A stretch of DNA of 64,000 nt from Lacinutrix algicola (GCF_001418085.1 NZ_LIQH01000020.1:62001-126000); one strand, 5' to 3'. Positions 41,718 through 51,395 are shown, numbered from the stretch's first letter. Notes: generated by a model from the sequence alone, not told the origin. A program made the numbers and translations.

Positions 41718-44324
41718 ATGATAACAAGACTATACATATTAAAAAAACAAACAGTATTACTTTTAGTAGTATTGTTAAGCTTAACAACTCAAGCTCAAAA
41801 TATACCTTTTAATTGCGATTATAGTGCTTATTTATTTCAACGTAATGATGTGTACGCAATAGACCTAGCTTCTGGAAACTCTTACCTTGCTGCAACAGAC
41901 ATAACACCTGGTAGTATTAATGCAACGGCTTATAATCCTGCAGATGGTTTTATTTGGGGATATTTAAGTTCACCTTCTAAAACTATTGTTAGAATTGGTA
42001 AAGATTTTCAAACTACATCTTTTACAATACCAGAATTAACAAATGGTAATAAATATGTTGGTGATATTAGTCCAGATGGGATTTATTACTTTAAATCTGG
42101 AGGAACAAGTTATTTCAAAATAGATCTAAATCCAAGTTCTCCTACATACACACAATATTTATCTACAGAGAATTTATCGCAAAACATTAGCATTCATGAT
42201 TGGGCTTTTAATGCTGTAGATGGTTATTTATATGCTGTAGAAAAGAATACTAATATTTTATATAGAATTAATCCAACTACTAGTGTTGTAACACCTTTAG
42301 GTATTATTCCAATTTTATCTGGATTAAGCTACACTTACGGCGCAGTTTATTTTGATGCAGATGGTCGTTTTTATGTATCGGCAAACGAAACAGGAACTGT
42401 TTATGCAATACAAAGTGTTCAAGGTTTAGATGGAATAAATGTTATAGAATCTAACTTATTTGCATTTGGACCTTCAAGTTCTAGTAACGATGGTGCGCGT
42501 TGTCCTACAGCTCCTGTTGCACAAGAGATTTGCGATAATGGAATTGATGATGATGGAGATGGTTTAATTGATTGTGAAGATCCTTCTTGTTCTGGTTTTG
42601 GTAATTGCGAAGTTATTGCTCCTCCAACAACTGCTAATGATGGTGGTCTAGAAAGTAACGGAAGATTATCTGATGCTATTAATAAGCGTAACTATAATCG
42701 TGCTAAAAACAGTTATAAGTTTAACCAAAAAACAGCAAAACGTGTAACTAGAGATTCTAGCAAAAATGCTAATAAAACATCATTCACAGGTTTTCAATTA
42801 CAAGATTTTGTGCCATTAACAACAATTAACGAAGATTACGCTATAGATTCTACACCACAAGATTTATTAAATATTACTAATGCTACCGAAGTATATTCTG
42901 TGGATTACATGCAAAACGATGCTTCTATAGCTTCAATATTAGCTTTAAAAACTGAGAATGGAGTATACGAACACACAAAGTATATATGTGATAGATTATT
43001 AGGAGCAGAACTAATTTCGGTTTCAACAATAGATATTAACGATCAAGCTTTTATCAAGTCTATTATTAAAAATGCAGATGGTAGTTTTGAATACGTTTTA
43101 AGCTTATCTGCCAAAGTAGAAAATAACGATGCTAATTTTGCAATAGAAAGTCATTGGAATTTAGATTTATATGAAGAGAATGTAACTTTTTACAACTTTC
43201 AAATCTGGTCAGACTCAATAGACGATTTATATCTTTTAGCGGAGGAAGTATTGAATCTTTTAAATACAGAAAAAACAATTTCAGGTTACCAGTTATCTAC
43301 ACCTCCAACAGTTTTTGTTAGAAAAGGAAAATATAACAATGGTGCTTTAGATCTTCAAATAATAAATACAAATGCAACTGAAGATGTAACTTTCGATTCA
43401 GGATTTAGAGTTACAGAAACTAGCGATTTTAATTACACATCGTCTAACATAAACTTAAACGAAAACTACATTACAGATATTCAAGTGCCAACAGGACATT
43501 TATTTGATGTCGGTTTTAGAATTGGAGATGGTGTAAACACGCCAGACGATTTATTTATGTCTGATGGACCTTGGGGAGTTGATGATTCTCAAGCTAGCAC
43601 AACGGTAAGTGATTATGTTATCTCACCAAATACTAACGATTTTGATACTCAGGATTTTCCAATAGAAAGAAATTTAAATATTACAGCAACTACAAGCACT
43701 TATTTTGCAGCTTATAGAGCAATTACTCCACGTTTTAAAGCTGTAGACTTAACAGATTTTAGTAGCTTAAAATTAAGAGCAAAAGGAACAGGTAATTTAG
43801 AAATTACTTTAGTAAAGCAAAGTATTACTAATTGGGATGAGCAGTACAAAACAACTATTGCATTAACAAACGAGTTACAGAGCTATGCACTTTTATTCTC
43901 AGATTTCACATCGCCTTTGGCAGCGTTTGATGCTAGCGATATTGTAACAATTGTATTTACAATGGTAAGCGAAGATGGTACAACTACAACAAAAGAAATG
44001 AACTTACAAAATGTGCGTTTCTCTAGAGGAAATACATTATCGGTTAATGATTTTGAAACCAATATAACAACTAATACACTTGCTGCATATCCAAATCCAA
44101 TGGTAAATGCATCAAACATACAGTTTACATCTAATAAAACAGAAACAGTACAACTAGTAATTTACAACCAATTAGGAGCAATAGTTTACCAAAGAGCAGT
44201 AAAAGCAGAGCCTGGAAAAAACCAAATAGCAATAAGTAAACAAAACATAAGTTCAGGATTATACATCTGTAAATTATCTGGAACACAAACACTTTACAAT
44301 CCCTTGAAGTTACTCGTTAAGTAA
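41718..44324 (+). CDS. Type IX-secreted surface protein
   Basis: An 868-residue protein. The N-terminal region is a signal peptide (LLVVLLSLTTQAQ). Residues about 25-265 look like a beta-propeller-type domain with repeated DG/NxxDGY segments. A MopE-like calcium motif follows at about 272-292 (CDNGIDDDGDGLIDC). The middle (about 360-620) resembles DUF4114-type and CIA30-like carbohydrate-binding regions. The last 80 residues are a Por-type sorting domain (AAYPNPMVNAS, then GLYICKLSG). It should be exported by the type IX system and fixed at the surface. Its promoter has LytTR site C. Confidence 0.85.
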   Translation: MITRLYILKKQTVLLLVVLLSLTTQAQNIPFNCDYSAYLFQRNDVYAIDLASGNSYLAATDITPGSINATAYNPADGFIWGYLSSPSKTIVRIGKDFQTTSFTIPELTNGNKYVGDISPDGIYYFKSGGTSYFKIDLNPSSPTYTQYLSTENLSQNISIHDWAFNAVDGYLYAVEKNTNILYRINPTTSVVTPLGIIPILSGLSYTYGAVYFDADGRFYVSANETGTVYAIQSVQGLDGINVIESNLFAFGPSSSSNDGARCPTAPVAQEICDNGIDDDGDGLIDCEDPSCSGFGNCEVIAPPTTANDGGLESNGRLSDAINKRNYNRAKNSYKFNQKTAKRVTRDSSKNANKTSFTGFQLQDFVPLTTINEDYAIDSTPQDLLNITNATEVYSVDYMQNDASIASILALKTENGVYEHTKYICDRLLGAELISVSTIDINDQAFIKSIIKNADGSFEYVLSLSAKVENNDANFAIESHWNLDLYEENVTFYNFQIWSDSIDDLYLLAEEVLNLLNTEKTISGYQLSTPPTVFVRKGKYNNGALDLQIINTNATEDVTFDSGFRVTETSDFNYTSSNINLNENYITDIQVPTGHLFDVGFRIGDGVNTPDDLFMSDGPWGVDDSQASTTVSDYVISPNTNDFDTQDFPIERNLNITATTSTYFAAYRAITPRFKAVDLTDFSSLKLRAKGTGNLEITLVKQSITNWDEQYKTTIALTNELQSYALLFSDFTSPLAAFDASDIVTIVFTMVSEDGTTTTKEMNLQNVRFSRGNTLSVNDFETNITTNTLAAYPNPMVNASNIQFTSNKTETVQLVIYNQLGAIVYQRAVKAEPGKNQIAISKQNISSGLYICKLSGTQTLYNPLKLLVK

Positions 44325-44658
44325 CAACTAACATTTAGTTTTTTATTATTGATAGCGTAGAAATCTTAGGGTTTAAATAGCACTTTAAATTTGGTTTCTA
44401 CTAATGGGCAAAAGAGTAATCTTTTGTCCATTTTTTTATTTTAGTTTGAATTATTAATGAATGAAATAATTGTAGATAGATTTTCTAATGAAGATATTGT
44501 ATTGTTTAGATGTAGCTTAGAAAATGCTCTATTATTTTTTTATGTTTTTTTTAAGATTGATAAAATATGTACTTGAAAAGAACAGCAGAAGACAATTAAT
44601 ATTTTTTTTTAATTAAACCTTTTCTATTTTTCAAAGTCTAAGTAACTAAACGTAGATT
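44325..44658. other. Intergenic region, terminator only
   Basis: A 334-bp gap. A terminator lies at 44403-44437. After it there is only AT-rich DNA with a 39-codon ORF (44457-44576) that I do not regard as a gene. I see no LytTR-type repeat here. Confidence 0.6.
44403..44437 (+). terminator. Rho-independent terminator
   Basis: AATGGGCAAAAGA (44403-44415) pairs with TCTTTTGTCCATT (44420-44432), with one G-T pair, followed by a T run. It ends the type IX-secreted protein transcript. Confidence 0.85.
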
Positions 44659-45213
44659 TTGCTAAATACCATAATTTCAAAACAAGCTACAAAGCAATTA
44701 TTTTACATACTATTATTGGTGTGTTTTAGTGTAAGTTGTAACAACATTAAAAAAGAAACAGTAACAACAAACAAAATATTTACTACTATTAACGATAGTA
44801 TTCCTGTTTATAATTTTGAAGAAATAGAACCTTTATTATATACGGATACTAATAAAACCTACATTGTTAATTTCTGGGCCATGTGGTGCTCACCTTGCGT
44901 TAAAGAATTACCATATATCGAAGCCTATGCAGATAAACATCCTGATGTTGAGGTGTTGTTGGTGAGTATGGATTTTCCAAAAGATATTGAAACTAAGCTT
45001 AAACCGTTTTTAAAGATAAAAAATATAACTAATAAAGTGGTTATTTTAGATGATCCAGATTCGAATACTTGGATAGATAAAATAGATTCAAACTGGTCTG
45101 GAGCAATACCATTTACAATTATTTTTAACAATAATAAACGTGCTTTTTTCGAGCGCTCGTTTGAAAGTGTAGAAGATTTGGAAACAGAAATAAATAAAAC
45201 AATTAATAATTAA
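44659..45213 (+). CDS. TlpA-like thioredoxin-fold lipoprotein
   Basis: A 184-residue protein. The start is the TTG at 44659: an in-frame stop lies two codons upstream and the TTG gives a lipoprotein signal (LLLVCFSVSC). The domain is a periplasmic TlpA/ResA-type thioredoxin with the active site WCSPC in NFWAMWCSPCVKELP. It should reduce disulfides of envelope proteins such as apocytochromes. It is followed after 11 nt by a second redox lipoprotein, so the two form a unit. Confidence 0.85.
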   Translation: MLNTIISKQATKQLFYILLLVCFSVSCNNIKKETVTTNKIFTTINDSIPVYNFEEIEPLLYTDTNKTYIVNFWAMWCSPCVKELPYIEAYADKHPDVEVLLVSMDFPKDIETKLKPFLKIKNITNKVVILDDPDSNTWIDKIDSNWSGAIPFTIIFNNNKRAFFERSFESVEDLETEINKTINN

Positions 45214-45224
45214 ATAGTTTTAAA

Positions 45225-45992
45225 ATGAATAGAATACGTTTAGTATTGGTAATGCTTGCTTTATCTGTAGGAGTATTAATGTCTTGTAAAGATAAGGAGA
45301 GTAATAAAAATGAAACTGCTTTAGAGCATGATGGTAGAGGTCATGGACCAGAAGGTGATCATAAACATGGAGACCGAAAAGGACCACCACATGGAGGAGA
45401 TAGAAAAGGACCACCAAAAGGAGGAAGTCCAGAACAAACAAAAACTTTAGAAGAAATTGGAGGTTATAATATAGGAGATGTAGCTACAGATTTTAGCCTT
45501 AAAAATGTTGATGGTTCAATGGTTTCTCTAGCTAGTATTGATAATGCTAAAGGTTATATTGTAACATTTACTTGTAACGAATGTCCTTTTTCAAAATTAT
45601 ATGAAGACCGTTTAATCGAGTTGCATAATACGTATGCACCACAAGGTTATTCGGTAATTACTATAAACCCTAACAGTCCGGAAAACGAAAAAGAAGGTTA
45701 TGCTGCAATGCAAGCAAGAGCCAAAGAAAAAGAATTTCCGTTTGCTTACTTAGTAGATGAAGGCCAGGAAATTTATCCACAATATGGAGCGGTAAGAACG
45801 CCACATGTATTTTTATTAGATAAAGATCGTAAAGTTCAATATATAGGTGCAATAGATGATAATTCTAAATCTCCCGAAGATGTAAAAGTTAAGTATGTTG
45901 AAGATGCAATAAAAGCTTTACAAGCAGGTAAAAAGCCAGAGGTTACTTTAACCAAATCAATAGGTTGTCCTGTAAAAGCTAGTAGAGGATAA
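45225..45992 (+). CDS. Redoxin-family lipoprotein with His/Gly/Pro-rich linker
   Basis: A 255-residue lipoprotein (lipobox LMSC). Residues 31-72 are a low-complexity linker rich in His, Gly, Lys and Pro, with the repeat DRKGPPxGG and HDGRGHGPEGDHKHGD, which could bind metal ions. From about 80 there is an AhpC/TSA-type redoxin domain with CNECPF as the redox centre and a late RTPHVFLLDKD. Similar proteins act as thiol peroxidases or copper-linked redox proteins. It is paired with the TlpA-like gene and ends at a strong terminator. Confidence 0.83.
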   Translation: MNRIRLVLVMLALSVGVLMSCKDKESNKNETALEHDGRGHGPEGDHKHGDRKGPPHGGDRKGPPKGGSPEQTKTLEEIGGYNIGDVATDFSLKNVDGSMVSLASIDNAKGYIVTFTCNECPFSKLYEDRLIELHNTYAPQGYSVITINPNSPENEKEGYAAMQARAKEKEFPFAYLVDEGQEIYPQYGAVRTPHVFLLDKDRKVQYIGAIDDNSKSPEDVKVKYVEDAIKALQAGKKPEVTLTKSIGCPVKASRG

Positions 45993-46020
45993 TTAATAGC
46001 AGATTATATTTTATTTAAAA

Positions 46021-46053
46021 AAAACACAAGCGTAAGGCTTGTGTTTTTTTTAT
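46021..46053. terminator. Bidirectional terminator
   Basis: AAAACACAAGC (46021-46031) pairs with GCTTGTGTTTT (46037-46047), with T on the right and A on the left. It lies between convergent genes and can serve both. Confidence 0.85.
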
Positions 46054-46077
46054 GTCTTATTTTAAATGTTATTTATT

Positions 46078-48138
46078 TTAGTCTCTAAATACGGGCTTTT
46101 CAAATAGTAGCCATTTAAATCTTACACCAATCTCATTAAAGGTAAATCCTGCAGCAGTTGCAGAGGCAATATTACTTCGTGTACCAAATAGGTTTGCCAT
46201 ACAACGCTCTGAGAATTTATAACCCAATTTACCTTGTATTCTATAGGTGCTTTGCTGTTCGTCGTCTTCAATGTATTGTAATCCTGTTGCCGCAGTTAAC
46301 TCATAATACCATTCTTTAGGTTTTGCGATGTTTTCGTCTTTAATAATATTAGCAAATACCTCTACAGCATTAAATGTTTCTGGAGAGAAATAGATTGTTG
46401 GTACTTGATTTTTAAACGTAATGTATTGGTAGTTTAAACCAGCTTTAAGCGAAGGTTTTGGTAATATATTATAGTATAAAGATGTAAATAATAAATTTCT
46501 AGCATTACTATCGCTTTGACTGGTGTAAAAGTATTGTGTAAACCAACCTAAATTAAAATTAGTGTTTAAACTATAGTTTGCATAAAAGTTATTTTGTACA
46601 ATTTCACGATCTAATAACTCTGCATTAAAGCTTTGTAATTCACGTTTGTAACCAACGGTTAAGTCTTGTAATTTAAAAGGTTTAATATTAAAAGAGACAT
46701 CTGTTAATAGTTGTGTGTAATCATTGGTGGTTGCTTTTGCCGATGTTAATCCTGCAGTACCTTTAAAGGTTAAGTTTGGTAATAATTGATAAGATATACC
46801 TGCACTAAAGTCATTAGAGGTAGCATCGTTATTAGTAACAGCATTAGTTGTACTTCTGTAATTATAACTTCCTAAAATTTTAAATTTTGTAGAAAAAGGG
46901 AACTCAACACTATTGTTAAAAGCAAATGCTTCGTTATCTCCATTATCAAAAGTATACGATGTTTTTCCTTCGTAAGAAGGTGTAAATGTAGTGTTAAGAT
47001 TTTTTATAAAGTTAGTAGCATCTTTCTGGTTCTTGTAAAATTTTAGTGTGTTTTCGGCAGAAGTATAAGCGTCATCATATTTACCTAATGCTTTTAAGGC
47101 ATTTGCGTTTCCAAGATTGCCATCAAAAGATGTACTGTCATTAACCAAAATTTTATCGTAATCTTTTACACTCTTTTTAAAATCACTTTTATAAATATTA
47201 AGTGTGGCGCGTAAGGCAAGTACCCAATTGTCGTTGGGTTTAGTTTCTATTAATTTAGCTATAAGCGTGTCTGCTGTTTTATATTTTTTATTCCAAATTA
47301 AAGCCTGTGCATAACGCTCTGTTGTTTGTTGTGTAAGCGTTGCATCTGTTGTGTCATTTAAACTATTATAAGCTTGCTGGCTTAATTGTAGAGCATCTTT
47401 TTCTTTTCCGTTTAAGTGAGATACTAATGCTAAACCATTTAACGACGTAATTTTATTTTCAGGGTTTTCGGCTAAAATAGCATACGTTGCTTTAGCATCT
47501 TCTAACCTGTTTGCTATTAAATATAGGTTAGCTAAGTTTAATAAGGTGTCTTTGTCATTATTAAACAATGTAAGATTTTGTTTTAATAAGACTTCTGCTT
47601 CATCGTATTGTTGTGCTTGTTGTTTTTGGTAAGCGTATCCTAAATACATATACTTTTTAGAGGTTAATGCGTTTGGATTTCCTGGTAATACCTCCAATGC
47701 TTTATCAACATATTTTAAAGCATCTTCATATTCTTTTAAATTGGATAAGGTGTTAGCATAACTTAATAATGCCGGAAAACTTTTAGGGTCTTCATCTATT
47801 AAACTTTTAAAATAAGTTTTTGCTTTTGGGAAATTGCTATTCCATAATAACGACTCTCCATAATTTAGTTTCACTTCAAAATCTGTTGGATAATCTGCTA
47901 ATAGATTAGTGAAAAGAGTGTTTGCTTGTTCTGGTTTTCCGTTTAATCCAATGGCACGACCATAACATAGTCTAGCAGTTTTGTTATCTGGATGTTCTTT
48001 TAGTACGGTTTTAAAAAACGTTTCAGCTTGAGCATATTTACCGGTTTCTAGATAGGTAAAGCCTTCTTGCATGTCTTGAGAATAGCCAAAAATAGCAGTT
48101 AATAATAATGTAAGTAGAAGTATAGATTTGAGTTTCAT
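46078..48138 (-). CDS. TPR/beta-barrel outer-membrane polysaccharide exporter (PelB/BcsC/PgaA-like)
   Basis: A 686-residue protein. It has a signal peptide (MKLKSILLLTLLLTAIFGYSQ), then about ten TPR motifs to about residue 390 (GKYAQAETFFKTVLKEHPDN). The final 290 residues are an outer-membrane barrel of many amphipathic strands (FKILGSYNYRST, LTVGYKRELQSF, LGWFTQYFYT), ending in IGVRFKWLLF. The same order, periplasmic TPRs then a barrel, is found in exopolysaccharide exporters such as PelB, BcsC and PgaA. It is divergent from the STAS/flippase pair across LytTR site D. Confidence 0.8.
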   Translation of the reverse strand: MKLKSILLLTLLLTAIFGYSQDMQEGFTYLETGKYAQAETFFKTVLKEHPDNKTARLCYGRAIGLNGKPEQANTLFTNLLADYPTDFEVKLNYGESLLWNSNFPKAKTYFKSLIDEDPKSFPALLSYANTLSNLKEYEDALKYVDKALEVLPGNPNALTSKKYMYLGYAYQKQQAQQYDEAEVLLKQNLTLFNNDKDTLLNLANLYLIANRLEDAKATYAILAENPENKITSLNGLALVSHLNGKEKDALQLSQQAYNSLNDTTDATLTQQTTERYAQALIWNKKYKTADTLIAKLIETKPNDNWVLALRATLNIYKSDFKKSVKDYDKILVNDSTSFDGNLGNANALKALGKYDDAYTSAENTLKFYKNQKDATNFIKNLNTTFTPSYEGKTSYTFDNGDNEAFAFNNSVEFPFSTKFKILGSYNYRSTTNAVTNNDATSNDFSAGISYQLLPNLTFKGTAGLTSAKATTNDYTQLLTDVSFNIKPFKLQDLTVGYKRELQSFNAELLDREIVQNNFYANYSLNTNFNLGWFTQYFYTSQSDSNARNLLFTSLYYNILPKPSLKAGLNYQYITFKNQVPTIYFSPETFNAVEVFANIIKDENIAKPKEWYYELTAATGLQYIEDDEQQSTYRIQGKLGYKFSERCMANLFGTRSNIASATAAGFTFNEIGVRFKWLLFEKPVFRD

Positions 48139-48182
48139 GTTCTGGTTTTAAATCATTTGCAAGTTAAGCATTCATATTCAAT

Positions 48183-48251
48183 CATTCGTCTACACCAATG
48201 GTTCACTCATCGAAATTCAAAAGTCTTTGAGAGGTTTACGTCGCATCTTTG
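48183..48251 (+). promoter_or_regulatory. LytTR-type direct repeat and promoter (site D)
   Basis: CATTCGTCTA (48183-48192) and CACTCATCGA (48204-48213) are 21 bp apart. A -7-like CATCTTTG (48244-48251) starts 31 nt after. The site lies in the divergent gap, 45 bp from the start of the exporter gene on the other strand, so it may serve both. Confidence 0.7.
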
Positions 48252-48290
48252 TATCAGAAATCAAACACAAACAATTTAAAAATAACAATT

Positions 48291-48569
48291 ATGGCATTAA
48301 CAATTTCACAACAAGACAATACAATTACTTTAGAAGGTAAATTAAACGCAACAACGGTAAGAAACTTTAAAATGCATTTTGGATTAATTCAAAATCCTTT
48401 TAGAAACTTAACAATAGACTTTGATAAGGTTACTGAAATGGATGAATCTGCATTATTCACATTAAAAGAAATGTATAAAAATGAAGCGTTAAAAAGCAAT
48501 CCGTTTTTTGTTACAGGATTTAGAAGCGAAGAAATCTACGAAGATTATCAGTTCTCTAATATAGCCTAA
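48291..48569 (+). CDS. Stand-alone STAS-domain protein
   Basis: A 92-residue protein. I use the ATG at 48291, because the longer ORF from 48249 would begin upstream of the -7 element end. The fold pattern is STAS-like (ITLEGKLNATTVRNFKMHF, LTIDFDKVTEMDESALFTLKEMYK). In place of the usual MDSSG of anti-sigma antagonists it has MDESA, so phosphorylation may not occur or may differ. It is 27 nt upstream of the flippase gene and probably regulates the export machinery. Confidence 0.75.
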   Translation: MALTISQQDNTITLEGKLNATTVRNFKMHFGLIQNPFRNLTIDFDKVTEMDESALFTLKEMYKNEALKSNPFFVTGFRSEEIYEDYQFSNIA

Positions 48570-48596
48570 TAAATAATATCAAACACACTCAATAAG

Positions 48597-49841
48597 ATGC
48601 AAGCTCTATCTCTTTCAATACCAAAAAAAATATCTCAAGAACAATTGTTTATGCTAAGCGTATTGGCAGTAAATGGAGGGAACTATTTGTATAATCTTAT
48701 TTTAGGTCGTGTGTTAGGTCCAGCACAATTTGCAGATGCAGCTGTATTAATTACCTTTTTATTAGTCTTGTCTTTTGTAGCGATGACATTTCAATTAGTA
48801 ACTGCAAAATTCTCGGTAGTTTTTGAAAATGAGACATTCAAGAATTTTATCTCAAAAATTTATAAAAACGCAACAATTGTAGGCTTAGGGTTAGGAACGT
48901 TAATTATTGTGTTTGCAAATCAATTGCAAGCGGTTTTTAATACGTCGTCTTCTAGTATGTTTACCATTTTTGGAATTGGAGTGCCTTTATACTTTCTAAT
49001 GAGTGTAAACAGAGGTGTGTTTCAGGGTAAGAAAGAATTCAAGTCTTTATCAATTACCTATCAAGCCGAAATGTTAAGCAGATTGATAATCACGTTAGCA
49101 TTAATCTTCTTGTTTGATATACAATCTTCGGTTGTGATTGCTATCGGAATTTTAATCTCTTTTGGATTTGGTTTAGTGCCTTTCAAATTTAAAAACTTAA
49201 ACTTTAAAAAATCAATTGCTATTGAAGCTAGTCAATCTAAACAGGTTAAAAGCTTTTTTATAATTACAGCGTTTTATGAGCTGACACAGATTATAATTAA
49301 CAATAGTGATATCTTATTAGTAAAACATTACTTTGACGCTTACGATGCGGGATTATATGCATCATTAGCCTTAATAGGTCGTATTGTATACTTCGTAGCT
49401 TGGATGTTTGTTATGTTATTATTGCCAACCGTAGTTCAGCTTAAAAAAGAAGGTAAACCAACAACACCAATTTTATTTAAATATGTTGGTTATATCGCAG
49501 CAATTGCAATAGCAATAGTTATTGGTTGCGCTTTGTTTCCAGAAACAGCAATTACCTTATTATTTGGAGATAGTTATTTAGAAATGGCGCCTTTATTATG
49601 GAAGTACGCATTAGCAACAGGTTTGTTTGCCATATCAAACATCTTTGCATACTACTATTTATCGTTAGATAAATTTATTCCTGTAGTAATTTCAGGAACC
49701 TTCGGAATGCTTCAAATGGTATTAGTTATCTTTTTTCATGACAGTTTAGAGCAGGTAGTACACATGCAGATTATAGCAATGGTGTTATTGTTAGTAATGC
49801 AATTGTCGTTCTTTATTTTTAATATGAAGAATGATAAATAA
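48597..49841 (+). CDS. Wzx-like polysaccharide flippase
   Basis: A 414-residue membrane protein with about twelve hydrophobic helices. It opens with a flippase-like segment (LAVNGGNYLYNLILGRVLGPAQFAD), typical of the MOP/Wzx and PelG superfamily. The central loop DAYDAGLYASLALIGRIVYF also fits. It should flip lipid-linked or growing sugar chains across the inner membrane. It lies in the STAS unit and is followed by a terminator and then the GT4 gene. Confidence 0.88.
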   Translation: MQALSLSIPKKISQEQLFMLSVLAVNGGNYLYNLILGRVLGPAQFADAAVLITFLLVLSFVAMTFQLVTAKFSVVFENETFKNFISKIYKNATIVGLGLGTLIIVFANQLQAVFNTSSSSMFTIFGIGVPLYFLMSVNRGVFQGKKEFKSLSITYQAEMLSRLIITLALIFLFDIQSSVVIAIGILISFGFGLVPFKFKNLNFKKSIAIEASQSKQVKSFFIITAFYELTQIIINNSDILLVKHYFDAYDAGLYASLALIGRIVYFVAWMFVMLLLPTVVQLKKEGKPTTPILFKYVGYIAAIAIAIVIGCALFPETAITLLFGDSYLEMAPLLWKYALATGLFAISNIFAYYYLSLDKFIPVVISGTFGMLQMVLVIFFHDSLEQVVHMQIIAMVLLLVMQLSFFIFNMKNDK

Positions 49842-49880
49842 GAACTAAATGTAATTATATTTTATTAGTCTAAATATATA

Positions 49881-49916
49881 AAAAGACTGTAGTTGTATAC
49901 TGCAGTCTTTTTTGTT
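49881..49916 (+). terminator. Rho-independent terminator
   Basis: AAAAGACTG (49881-49889) pairs with CAGTCTTTT (49903-49911), followed by T. It ends the STAS/flippase transcript and lies 30 bp before regulatory site E. Confidence 0.85.
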
Positions 49917-49945
49917 TTAGTATCCAAACACAACCATCGATAAAA

Positions 49946-50035
49946 AGTAAAACGACACTTACTTTCCATTCGTCGATAGCAAAATGCAAACCACCGATAC
50001 TCGACTGTTTTACTGTGTTTTATGTTGCAAATTTG
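49946..50035 (+). promoter_or_regulatory. LytTR-type triple half-site and promoter (site E)
   Basis: AGTAAAACGA (49946-49955), CATTCGTCGA (49967-49976) and AAACCACCGA (49988-49997) are spaced by exactly 21 bp. A -7-like CAAATTTG (50028-50035) starts 31 nt after the last. An extra CAACCATCGA lies at 49931-49940, 15 bp before the first. Confidence 0.68.
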
Positions 50036-50072
50036 TAGTGTAATTAGGAAATAACATATTAAAATATATAAA

Positions 50073-51320
50073 ATGAAACTAGCAATCGTAACAGCATATC
50101 CACCAAGTAAAGTAACCTTAAATGAGTATGCTTACCATTTAGTAAAGCACTTTAGACAAAAAGATAATGTGACTGAAATTGTTTTATTAACGGATAAAAC
50201 AGAAGGAGCTAAGGACATTGCTTTTACAGAAGATGGTTGTAAGATTACAGTTAAAGAGTGTTGGGCTTTTAATAGCTACACAAACATTTTAAATGTAACA
50301 AAAGCGATTAATAAGACTAAGCCAGATGCGGTGTTATTCAACTTACAATTCATGAAGTTTGGAGATAAAAAAATAGCAGCAGCTTTAGGGTTAATGTTAC
50401 CGTTGGTTTGTAAGCTGAAAAAGATTCCTAATATCGTGTTATTGCATAACATATTAGAAGAAGTAGATTTAGGATCTGCAGGATTTACAAGTAGCAAAAT
50501 CATGCAAAAAGTATATGGTTTTATAGGAACAAGTTTGACAAGGTTGATTTTACAAGCAGATACGGTTGCGGTAACCATGCAAAAATATGTTGACATTTTA
50601 GAGAAAAAATATAATGCCAAAAATGTGACTTTAATTCCGCACGGAACTTTTGAAATTTCTGAAGAAACACCAGAATACGATTTACCACAAGGTCCTTTAC
50701 AAGTTATGACTTTTGGTAAATTTGGAACCTACAAAAAAGTAGAAGGGATGATTGAAGCGGTGGAGAAAGTAAGAGCCACTACAGGATTAGATTTGGAAGT
50801 TGTTATTGCAGGAACAGACAACCCAAATGTTCCTGGATATTTAGCAGATGTACGCGCAAAATATATGCATGTATCGCAAGTCCGTTTTACAGGTTATGTA
50901 GAAGAATATGAAGTGCCAACCTTATTTAAAGAAAGTGCCGTAGTTGTATTTCCATACACATCAACAACGGGAAGTTCAGGTGTTTTACACCAAGCAGGAA
51001 GTTATGGTAAAGCTGTAGTGATGCCAGATTTAGGTGACCTTGCATTATTAGTAAAAGATGAAGGTTATAAAGGTGAATTTTTTGAGCCTACATCTGTAGA
51101 AAGTTTAGCAACTGCAATTGAAGAAATAGTTACAAATGAAGCACATAGAGTAGCATTAGGTAAAGCAAATTACGAAGCTGCAACAGCATATCCAATGGAG
51201 AAAATTGCAGATATGTATTTAAATAAATTTGATGCTATAATTTCAAAAAAATCTCCAAGTAAAACAGCTATAAAAATAAAAGAAAAAGCAATGGTTTTAG
51301 AGCCAACAACATTAGATTAA
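50073..51320 (+). CDS. Glycosyltransferase family 4 (PelF-like order)
   Basis: A 415-residue soluble GT-B enzyme. It opens with MKLAIVTAYPPSKVTLNEYAY, a donor-binding opening of GT4 enzymes. The C-terminal domain has TFGKFGTYKKVEGMIEAV and VVFPYTSTTGSSG. The usual E-x7-E pair is not present in its standard form (the segment reads TGSSGVLHQAGSYGK), so the donor site is atypical. It transfers a sugar from a nucleotide-sugar donor in polysaccharide assembly. Its promoter has site E. Confidence 0.85.
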   Translation: MKLAIVTAYPPSKVTLNEYAYHLVKHFRQKDNVTEIVLLTDKTEGAKDIAFTEDGCKITVKECWAFNSYTNILNVTKAINKTKPDAVLFNLQFMKFGDKKIAAALGLMLPLVCKLKKIPNIVLLHNILEEVDLGSAGFTSSKIMQKVYGFIGTSLTRLILQADTVAVTMQKYVDILEKKYNAKNVTLIPHGTFEISEETPEYDLPQGPLQVMTFGKFGTYKKVEGMIEAVEKVRATTGLDLEVVIAGTDNPNVPGYLADVRAKYMHVSQVRFTGYVEEYEVPTLFKESAVVVFPYTSTTGSSGVLHQAGSYGKAVVMPDLGDLALLVKDEGYKGEFFEPTSVESLATAIEEIVTNEAHRVALGKANYEAATAYPMEKIADMYLNKFDAIISKKSPSKTAIKIKEKAMVLEPTTLD

Positions 51321-51395
51321 TATAAGTAAACGATACCTTTTTTGTCCCAAGCAAATAATATATCAAGTGTCATTTTATTGACATTATTATCGAAC

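Noticed and set aside
44457-44576. A 39-codon ORF after the type IX-secreted protein gene.
   Set aside because: Its AT-rich, Phe-rich composition and lack of any motif fit chance.
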